64,000 bases of DNA from an uncultured Bacilli bacterium (GTDB taxonomy: Bacteria > Bacillota_I > Bacilli_A > RF39 > UBA660). Position numbers and translations under genes: made by a program. The stretch covers positions 62,001-126,000 of the forward strand of contig CAKOYV010000001.1 of assembly GCA_934131005.1 (NCBI GenBank). Reading direction: 5' to 3'. This document shows, piece by piece, positions 1 through 7,500 of this stretch; the stretch's first letter is position 1; each line of letters opens with the position of its first letter. The notes under the pieces were generated by a model, which was not told the origin of the DNA, searched no databases, and worked only from the letters and a program-made list of their open reading frames with translations.

Positions 1-621
1 TTCTTCTTTAATATAATGATCCATTTCATTCAAATAAAAGATTCCTAATATTTGGCTAGTCATAAACCCTATACTAAGAGTAGTATCACTATCTAATATT
101 TTAAATATTATATCAATAGCATCTTTATCTTTTATTTTCCTTTGTAATTTTTTTTTTAAGATATCTATATTAATACTAGCGAAATATGCTTTTATATCAC
201 ACTTTAAAAGATAGTAACTATTATATTTTTTATTTAATATACCTCCATATTTATAATATAAATCTAGAGCATATTTTGTTCCTTTATTAGGTCTAGATGC
301 ACAATTAGCATCTATTAAACAAGGTATAAGTGCCTCATATAATATATATCTACTTACTAAATAATTCACTAACTTATCATACATATTTTGACTAACAATT
401 CTTCTTTTCTTAGAATCATAAATATAAAATACATTGTATTTACCAACTTGATAAGTTTTATTTTTCAAATCATGATAAGCTCTACTAATATAGATAGCTT
501 TATAATTAATAAAGTTATTTACTTTATTTTTATTCTTAGTATTTCTACACATTTCATCAAAGCACTTCATTATATTTTCAAATTTATATATATTTTTATA
601 TAAATTATTTTTTCGTCTCAT
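1..621 (-). CDS. DGR-type reverse transcriptase, 5' part (3' end outside window)
   Basis: An open frame runs from ATG at 621 to the window edge (207 codons). It would copy the template-repeat RNA into mutagenised cDNA. Visible RT blocks are KCDIKAYFASI near residue 146 (motif A, with the catalytic Asp) and IGFMTSQ near residue 186. The second fits the [IVL]GxxxSQ signature that separates DGR enzymes from group II intron and retroviral RTs, which have QGxxxSP. The downstream YxDD motif lies beyond position 1. An A10 tract inside the gene is in frame. It is the last gene of the order target-msl-avd-TR-RT, which is a standard DGR layout. That it is a DGR RT is well supported; activity cannot be judged from a partial gene. 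Confidence 0.9.
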   Translation of the reverse strand, partial: MRRKNNLYKNIYKFENIMKCFDEMCRNTKNKNKVNNFINYKAIYISRAYHDLKNKTYQVGKYNVFYIYDSKKRRIVSQNMYDKLVNYLVSRYILYEALIPCLIDANCASRPNKGTKYALDLYYKYGGILNKKYNSYYLLKCDIKAYFASINIDILKKKLQRKIKDKDAIDIIFKILDSDTTLSIGFMTSQILGIFYLNEMDHYIKEE

Positions 622-753
622 ATATCCACTTTCATAAAATTACTAACAGATATATTTTAATTAAATTTATAGAATAATTCTAAAGGACTTAGTCTATTTC
701 TTCATTATCTCTAATATAAGATTACTTATATTACCGCAGTTTGAAGAAGTTGC

Positions 754-872
754 TGGACGAAGGACATTGTTGTTGTTGTTCAAAGAGCCCGAGGAGTTGA
801 TATAACGTCCGTTCCAGTTATAGTTAGTCGTGGAGTTATAGTTAGTCGTGGAGTTATAGTTATAATAGTGTA
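754..872 (-). other. DGR template repeat (TR)
   Basis: This non-coding stretch between the avd-like gene and the RT aligns with the VR at 1802-1950. Read on the minus strand it is rich in AAC codons (for example TATAACTGGAACGGACGT), as expected for a template mutated at adenines. Shared invariant blocks include CTCCTCGGGCTC and CCTTCGTCCA, and homology stops just after the latter. Most differences from the VR are TR adenines changed to G, T or C. The TR has an 18-bp tandem duplication and a short (AAC)4AAT run, so it is not the same length as the present VR. It is markedly more GC-rich than its surroundings. Confidence 0.88.
823..858 (-). repeat. 18-bp tandem duplication inside the TR
   Basis: Two exact head-to-tail copies of an 18-bp unit (plus strand GTTAGTCGTGGAGTTATA) lie at 823-840 and 841-858. 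In frame with the target protein the unit encodes YNSTTN. The VR carries only one copy, so the TR changed length after the last retrohoming event. Confidence 0.9.
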
Positions 873-894
873 CACTAGTCTAAACAACTAAGCC

Positions 895-1235
895 CTATAC
901 AGATGACTTTCGCCATTTTATTACATATCTTAATAAATAATCTAAACTCTCCCCAAATTTTAAATATCTTTTAGAATTAATAATATGTTTGTTATAACAA
1001 ACATTTATTAAATAATCTAAATATTTAATATAAGAAATTAGTTTATCCTGAATATCAATTCTTTTCTCTAAATTAAAAGTTGTATTAGCTTCATAACTAA
1101 TCTTTATCATTTGATAAGAAGTAAACATATTTCTTTTTTTAATTCTATCTCTTTATGAGGAAAATTAGTTAAATATTTATCAAAATTATCAGTTAATTTT
1201 TTTACTAACTCTATTACATAAAACTTATCTTTCAT
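895..1235 (-). CDS. avd: Avd-like DGR accessory protein, split by a -1 frameshift
   Basis: The frame opens at ATG 1235 and hits TGA soon after A7. The following frame from about 1134 continues to 895. Joined by a -1 shift the product is about 113 residues, the usual Avd size. Its features are an FPHKEIELKK-type first helix, an R-rich middle, and a C-terminal INSKRYLKFGESLDYLLRYVIKW segment typical of the four-helix-bundle family that partners the DGR RT. The junction is TTA AAA AAA G at 1142-1133, a slippery heptamer in the correct phase. The start overlaps the end of the msl-like gene by 11 nt. It may be decoded by programmed frameshifting, inactivated, or affected by a base-call error. Family assignment rests on length, pattern and position. 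Confidence 0.7.
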
Positions 1236-1682
1236 ATAATAAATTCTCTACTTCTTCTAATTTAGTATTATCTTTTAAAAGATATTTCTTTATTTTATCT
1301 ATCCTATTTATTATATCTATATAATTATTAGCTTTTATTAAAATATTTTTATAATTATTTTTATTTTTATAATTTACTTTATCAACCTCCTCATAATTAT
1401 GAACTTTATCTATAATAATATAATTTATATTTCTATTTTCTAGTTTAGATATTATTTTATTATAAGAGACAATAGGAAAACCACATGATTTATTATTAGC
1501 AGGCACATTTCTAATTTTATATCCAAACAAATAAGAAATTATATCAGCATCATCATTATAACATTCATAAAAAGTTCCTTTTTTAATAATAAAACATAAT
1601 TAGGAAATAATTCTTTTAAATTATTAACCATATTTATTACTGCCATATTTTCATTATTCCTTTCTTTAATTTTTTTGCCCAT
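1225..1682 (-). CDS. MutS-domain-I-like DGR accessory protein (MSL type), split by a -1 frameshift
   Basis: ATG 1682 opens a frame that reads LFPNYVLLLKK and then leaves homology. A -1 shift at A AAA AAG (1584-1578) restores GTFYECYNDDA, then VPANNKSCGFP and a region resembling the mismatch-recognition domain of MutS (its FYE(x)F..DA and GFP blocks). The joined product would be about 152 residues. MutS-like proteins are among the accessory types reported in DGR surveys; their role is unclear. The start codon lies within the left arm of the 1680-1712 hairpin. The last bases overlap the avd-like start, suggesting translational coupling. The family call is by motif only. Confidence 0.55.
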
Positions 1683-1712
1683 CAGGTAACACCCTTAGGC
1701 TGTTACCTGATG
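1680..1712. repeat. 12-bp perfect inverted repeat downstream of the DGR target
   Basis: CATCAGGTAACA (1680-1691) and TGTTACCTGATG (1701-1712) flank a 9-nt loop. It sits just past the stop codon of the target gene and includes the start codon of the msl-like gene. No T-run follows on either strand, so it does not look like a Rho-independent terminator. DGR targets are known to carry a stem-loop 3' of the VR that assists homing, and this is a candidate for it. Confidence 0.6.
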
Positions 1713-1723
1713 TACTCCACTAC

Positions 1724-2692
1724 CTAACTTGTAGATATTTCCATAGGATAGTCCTCTGTACCTACCCCTGAGTATTTGAGCCCAGACTTGAGAGTCACTA
1801 TTGGACGAAGGGCATTATCGATGCTGTACTCGTCAAACTCAGAGTCGTCATAGGTATAAAAGTCGTCGTTGAGGTCCAAGGAGCCCGAGGAGTCGATACT
1901 ACGCCCATACCAGCTATAGTAAGACGTGGAGTCATAGTAATAACCACGTGTCGCTATCCAATAATAAGATGATGAACCATTCACATTAGTGGCTTTTAAT
2001 GTACCTATTGCATTATTTACTAAATCATAGTCTTTTTGATATAGTTCGTCTCCTCCTCCTTGACTTTCTACTGGATTACAACTTTCTCCTGTTGAACAAG
2101 TCCATGGTTCTTGATTAGTAAATTTAGATGTATCTGTTATATATTCTGTTTGACCATTATAACCAAAATATCTTGAGCCTTTCGTATAAGTACTATTCTC
2201 ATATTGACTAGCTAAAACATTCAAATATCCAACTAAATTTTGATACCCTGTTTTTCCTCTAAACCATACTTTTGTCGTTGATGTATGTGCACTTATAAGA
2301 TCAACCGTACCATCGCTATTTAGGCTTATTACTCGCCATAAATTTAATTCTTGCGGATTAATTGTTTGCCTATTGCTATATCCTGTTTTTGAGGTATCGG
2401 TTGTATATGTTGATTTCGTTGGTGTCATTTTAACATAATCGCCTACATCTAAAGTGTTTTTCTTTTTCAGTTTTAAACATACAAGCTTTTTAGGGCATTC
2501 TTTATTTTTATCTTTATACAATTCAACTAAAGCATCTTGCACATTAGTAGATTTAAGTCCACTATTAGTATTATCATAAGTAAGATCACTACCACTACCA
2601 ACATAAGTAACAGCATAAACAGTAGTAATAGAAATAAAAATACCTATAAATAAACCTATTAATATTTTATAATTCTTCTTTTTCATAAACAT
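1724..2692 (-). CDS. Secreted DGR target (variable) protein
   Basis: 322 residues. An N-terminal Lys-rich stretch and hydrophobic segment (about 8-28) look like a signal peptide or anchor. A YDNTNSGL..VQDAL motif (about 39-55) resembles trimer-forming linkers of tail-fibre and collagen-like proteins. The rest is a compact domain ending in LRPIVTLKSGLKYSG, and residues about 247-297 are written by the VR. Codons in the VR part are GC-rich and dominated by Asp, Tyr and Ser, which are products expected from mutated AAC codons. The domain is about 70% alike, and almost identical in DNA over long stretches, to the C-terminus of the 2275-residue protein at 4517-11344. The ligand is unknown. Confidence 0.85.
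   Translation of the reverse strand: MFMKKKNYKILIGLFIGIFISITTVYAVTYVGSGSDLTYDNTNSGLKSTNVQDALVELYKDKNKECPKKLVCLKLKKKNTLDVGDYVKMTPTKSTYTTDTSKTGYSNRQTINPQELNLWRVISLNSDGTVDLISAHTSTTKVWFRGKTGYQNLVGYLNVLASQYENSTYTKGSRYFGYNGQTEYITDTSKFTNQEPWTCSTGESCNPVESQGGGDELYQKDYDLVNNAIGTLKATNVNGSSSYYWIATRGYYYDSTSYYSWYGRSIDSSGSLDLNDDFYTYDDSEFDEYSIDNALRPIVTLKSGLKYSGVGTEDYPMEISTS
1802..1950 (-). other. DGR variable repeat (VR)
   Basis: This is the last third of the target gene, aligned to the TR. Codon pairs such as AAC to GAC, AAC to TAC, AAC to AGC and GGA to GGG show adenine-directed change, while TCC ACG, TGG, CGT and TCC TCG GGC stay constant. The 3' anchor CCTTCGTCCA is shared. The VR has about 16 more codons than the TR between the SGSL and LRP blocks. 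Confidence 0.87.
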
Positions 2693-2731
2693 AATTAAAT
2701 ATAACCTACCTTTCTATTTCTACTGTTTATA

Positions 2732-3274
2732 TTATTTAACCGTATATAAATCATAATTATCTATAAAATTATCAACTGTCCTATTACTATCTATATTAAT
2801 AATATTACCAAACATCTTACCTTCTCTTATATATATAATAGAAGGAGGAGCAAATATTTTTTTATCTATATTTAATAAATTTAACAATTTATTATATTCT
2901 TCCTTATCTGTATCCATATCATTATATAAATAATACTTAATTCCTTTTTTATATAAATGTTTTTTAATTGTTAAATTTTTTAAATTACTACTTTTATCAT
3001 TATAATAATATATAACAAACGTCTCTTTCTTATCCATCATGCTTTTTAATTCGTTATAATCAATAGTTCTAGCTTTGCCACTATAAAGAGAAGTGGCAAT
3101 AGCTACTATTATTATAATGAATAAAATTATAGTTCCTATTATAAACTTTTTCCTATATTCTCTATCAGTAGATACTTTTTTTCTTATAGCTATTACTTTA
3201 CTCTTAGTTATTCTACTGAACTTAAGAATAATTTTCTTAAGTTCAGTAATTATATTCATAATCTTTTCCTTCAT
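2732..3274 (-). CDS. Membrane-anchored thioredoxin-fold protein without CxxC
   Basis: 180 residues with a basic N-terminus, one membrane segment (about 45-65) and an extracytoplasmic thioredoxin-like domain. TFVIYYYND sits where the first strand should be and APPSIIYIREGK supplies the cis-Pro strand. The CxxC site is replaced by Ser/Asn-rich residues, so a redox role is unlikely. An SD (GGAGGT) precedes ATG 3274. It lies 39 nt upstream of the DGR target and is probably co-transcribed with it. Possible jobs are chaperoning or display of the target, which is inference. The CSHC-containing thioredoxin at 57298-57813 is a possible intact relative. Confidence 0.6.
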   Translation of the reverse strand: MKEKIMNIITELKKIILKFSRITKSKVIAIRKKVSTDREYRKKFIIGTIILFIIIIVAIATSLYSGKARTIDYNELKSMMDKKETFVIYYYNDKSSNLKNLTIKKHLYKKGIKYYLYNDMDTDKEEYNKLLNLLNIDKKIFAPPSIIYIREGKMFGNIINIDSNRTVDNFIDNYDLYTVK

Positions 3275-3303
3275 ATAAATCTAACCTCCTTCTATCTATA
3301 ATT

Positions 3304-3394
3304 TTAATTTGAAAGATTATAAGGATTAGTCTTTGATCCATCTCCAGAGTACTTAATTCCAGATTTCAGAGTCACTATTGGTCGAAGAGAACTA
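3304..3394 (-). pseudogene. 3' stub of a second DGR target gene
   Basis: The minus strand reads SSLRPIVTLKSGIKYSGDGS and ends NPYNLSN-stop, closely matching the C-terminus of the DGR target, including the LRPIVTLK anchor just after the VR. Everything upstream is missing. The adjoining DNA from about 3395 belongs to a decayed insertion sequence, so the gene was probably cut by IS insertion or an associated deletion. Confidence 0.75.
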
Positions 3395-3457
3395 CCCTTA
3401 TTTTTTCTTTATTTTTTAAGTGTTTTTCTATATTTTTATTACCCCTCTTTTTTTAGG

Positions 3458-4332
3458 ATATTTTTTATAGAAATTTTACTTTTTATCAAATTTTATAAGA
3501 AAAATCCTGAAAAAATTAAACTTAGATATATTTACCGTAAATTCAATATTGGTTTACCAAAGTTAACAAACAATTATCGGGAGTTTATTCAATCTCCTAT
3601 TGACTTATCTCGTGCTTATTCTTCTCAATACATCATTGGATTATGTCTTACTTATCATGTTAATTATGGTCTTTCCTATAGACAAACTTCCTCTATTTAA
3701 AGATATTCATGAAGTAAATATATCTTATAAAACCGTAGAAAATTATTGTAAAGCTGCATCTTCTATTGTAAATCCAGTTTTAGAATTTTATCCATACGAA
3801 TTACCAGATACCATTGCAGCTGATGAAACATATATCAAAATACATTGTTACATCATATAGAGTATTTGAAAAACGTGATTCTTTATCTTCAATCAAGGCT
3901 ACTTATTCAACATTAGTTAAATATGATAAATTACCTGAATCTTTAAAAGTGATTTCTGATGGTAATCCTATTTATAATGTGGCTGTTCAGTATTGGTATC
4001 AAAATGGCTTACCATTTAAACTTTATCAGGTCATTGGACTTACAAATCAGGGTGATACTTCTAAAGAATATAGAAGTCAAAAGCAAATCATTGAACGTTT
4101 TAATCATACTTTAAAGTATTATTATCGCCCTAAAGGTGGATTTACTTCTCTTAATAATGCCAATAGTTACATGGTGTTATTTGCCACTTATAATAACTTT
4201 TCAAGACCAAATAATGCCTTAGAATGGCAAAATCCAGTTCAACTTGATGAATTATCCAATATTTCAAATATGCCAAATAAATGGATTGAATTATTAAACC
4301 TTGGTTATAAATATTCTGATATTTATTGTTAA
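3458..4332 (+). pseudogene. Decayed DDE transposase (insertion sequence remnant)
   Basis: Pieces of one transposase lie in different frames. The first runs about 3458-3698 (LSRAYSSQYIIGLCLTYHV, then a stop after RQTSSI). The second (KDIHEVNISYKTVENYC, ADETYIKI) ends near 3853. The third (SYRVFEKRDSL to SDIYC-stop) ends at 4332. The acidic triad positions ADET, SDGNP and QIIERF are visible. About 60 bp are missing between ADETYIKI and SYRVFEK, plus a frameshift near 3700, so it cannot encode an active enzyme. The plus orientation opposes the flanking genes. The exact IS family and terminal repeats were not determined. Confidence 0.8.
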
Positions 4333-4516
4333 GTTTAACCTTTTAAAAAAATTACTTACTTAACTTTTTTCATCATGTCCTTTTTTATTAATTCTATTTT
4401 CAAAGAGCTATTTTTCTATCTTTTTTGATAGATTTATATCAAGATTTTACAACCTTAATACCTTTTCTTTTAGTATGACTAGTTTTTCATAAAACTTTTC
4501 ACACTATCATATAGCA
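4333..4516. other. Gene-free AT-rich spacer
   Basis: Spacer between the IS remnant and the stop of the giant surface protein. It is T-rich, with a short TCAAGATTTTAC stretch. I see no gene, clear terminal repeat or convincing terminator. Confidence 0.4.
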
Positions 4517-7500
4517 TTAATTTGCTGATAATTTATAAGGATCTTCTGCTGTACCACTTCCTGTATATTTAAGGCCTGATTTTAAAGTTACAATAGGACG
4601 TAAATAATTTGATCTACCTACACTATGAAAAGTACCATTAACTAGTCCCATCAACATATCTACATTAATACTATCTTTAGAGATAATTCTACCACCAACA
4701 TCCCACATAGGAGGTATATCAGTTTTAAAAATATATAATCTAGAAGATACCCAATATGAAACAGAATCACTACTTGCCACTGTTGATGCTTCTAAAGTTT
4801 TTAAAGTACTATTTACTAAATCATAATCTTTCTTATATAGTGTATCACCACCACCTTGACTCTCTACTGTACAACCATCTTTATCAGTAGAACAAGTCCA
4901 AGGAACTCCTCTCTTACTAATTTTTGATGTATCGGTTATATATTCTGTTTGACCATTATAACCAAAATATCTTGAGCCTTTCGTATAAGTACTATTTTCA
5001 TACTGACTTGCTAATACATTCAAATATCCAACAAAATTTTGATATCCCACTTGTCCATTAAAATATATTGATGTACTTGATACATGCTCACTTATAACAT
5101 CCACTGTTCCATCGCTATTTAGGCTTATCACTCGCCATAAATTTAATTCTTGCGGATTAATTGTTTGCGTACTACTATATCCTGTTTTAGATGTATCTGT
5201 TGTATAAGAGGATTTAGTTGGTGTCATAGATACATAATCACCCAAATTTAACCAATGAGCATAATAAGTAGATACACTTGAAGTTACCGTTGAAGTCGAT
5301 TTTATTTCATTACCACCACTAGCTTCAGTATACCATCCTAAAAATTTAGCACCTGGCATACTAGGAGATGATAAGGAACCAACACTACTACCAATTTCTT
5401 TAGATATTTCACTTGAAATCTTTATATCACCTATTTTTAAAGTTGTAGTAACACCATCCATAGCACCGCCAAAATTAAAATTGAAATACATAGTACTACC
5501 AGTACCAGTAAATTTTAAAGTCTTAGTAACAACACTAGAAGTTGCACTTGTTGGAATAGTTTCATTAACTACAGAATTAGCTATATTTGTATCATCTTCC
5601 ACTTTATTTGTAATTTGATACATAATTCCACTAACACCATCAATACCACTTAATGCTGTATACCCATTTGGATTTTCATAATCAAAAGAAATTGTATATT
5701 CTACTCCCTGCACAGTATCTATTGGTAAATATATATTTTCCCACATTGCATCACCTGACACTGCAATTGTATTCATATCCGAGCTAGAATTATAAGAAAT
5801 GTTAAATCTACTACTATATGTTTTTTGCCAATTATTCATATTATTATTTTTAAAATTATAATCAAGTTTCAATGTTTTAAATCTTGTATCTAATTTATCT
5901 ATTGCACACTGCACATCATCACAATCTACTCCTGTTTTAGAATTATCATAAGAGAAATCTTCAGCTTTTAATCTCTTAGCCTTCGCAGTATATGTAGCAT
6001 TTGAAGTTAAATTCAAAGAATTCCCTGCATTTCCAACTAATGTACCACCAGAATTATACCAACCAGCTACTATATAACCACTAGCAGGTGTTATTGTTGG
6101 TAATGTAATAGAACAACTAGTTGTTCTATAACTACTACCGTTAGTAGTTGAATTAATATTACAAGACAAACTAGTAGATCCTATACTACTAACATTACTA
6201 TTTTCTTTAGTAAATGTCGCTGTATTAGTACCATTATAAATAGCATAATATTTAATTTGACTTGTATTAACTGTTGAAGTTACAGTAGTACTACTAACAG
6301 AAGTAGATATTCCTTTATAAGTACTATTATTAGGCCCTTTACTAGAACTAACAGCATTAGGAATACTAATAGCTCCTTGCCCAACTACACTTCCAGAATA
6401 ATTAGCAGTCTGTGTGCCACTAGCACTCACTGTTGCTTGAGCACTACCATTATAATAATAGAAAGTTGCAGCTACTGACCTCGTATATAAACTATATAAA
6501 CTAGTAGCCGTACTAGTTGCTGCCGCCGCTACACTATTATAACTCTTATTAGCAGTATTATTACTAGTTGCATATCCCGCAAAAGTCCAAGTAACAGAGT
6601 TATTAGTCCAATTCCCATTACTAAGATTGGAAGTACCTGTACTACTAGTGCTAAGAACCGTATTCATTGCATTATTACTAGTAAAGAAAGCGTTTCGATA
6701 AACCGTCCTGCTAGTACCACTAGAATATTCCGTTATAGATTTTCTATAAGCAACATAATAATTTTTTGCCCCCGATAAAGTTACTGTAGAATTCGTACTA
6801 ATATTCATTGTGTTTATATTCCCATATCCTACATATACAGAACCATATTGAGAAGTAGTATCTTTAAAAGTAGACAAAGGAACAGTCGCACTACAACTAG
6901 TATTATTATTATACAAATCACAACTAGAACTAACATTCTTAATACCACTATTATAATAATAGAAAGTAGCTGCTACGTTCTTTTTATATATAGCATATAA
7001 AGTTATATTACTAGTTCCCATCTTAAGAGAATCTAATTTACTAGTAGCACTTTTATTAGTATTCCAACCTACTAAAGTATAACCTGTCTTTGGCGTACAA
7101 GTTTTAGTTAAATCTACACTAGCATTATAATTTACTTTAACACTAGCTATAGTACCACTTCCACCATTAGTAGTACAATCATAATTAACATTATAACTAT
7201 TAATAGTAGAGGCAAAATTAGCAGTAATAGTACTAGCAGCATTAACGGTACCACTTGCTGATGACCAACTACTAAAACTAGTTGTATAGCCTGTTATACT
7301 TTTAGCTGTTGCTGTTACACTTCTAGAATCATTTAAGGTAAGTTTATTACTGCTAGTAGTATAAGTTCCACCCTTAGGAACTATATATTTAGATGCCGAC
7401 ACTGTACCATAATTAGTATTATTGGATTTAATATTCAAGTTATAAAATTCTGCACTAACCTCCGTATTAGAAGCTCCTACAGTTCCTGATTTAGTGTAAT

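Noticed and set aside
388..603. Plus-strand open frame over the RT gene
   Set aside because: It is a shadow of the RT on the other strand, without SD or family features.
823..858. CRISPR repeat-spacer unit
   Set aside because: Only two direct copies without spacers; part of the TR.
1131..1586. Treating the avd and msl frameshifts as sequencing errors outright
   Set aside because: Both fit slippery heptamers in the exact -1 phase, and a longer A10 tract nearby is in frame. An error is still possible, so this is kept as an alternative.
1680..1712. Terminator for the DGR target gene
   Set aside because: The stem is strong, but no run of T follows on either strand, and it is more likely a DGR target hairpin.
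4590..4780. A second VR at the end of the giant protein
   Set aside because: Flanking domain sequence matches the DGR target, but this segment does not align with the TR and shows no adenine-linked pattern.
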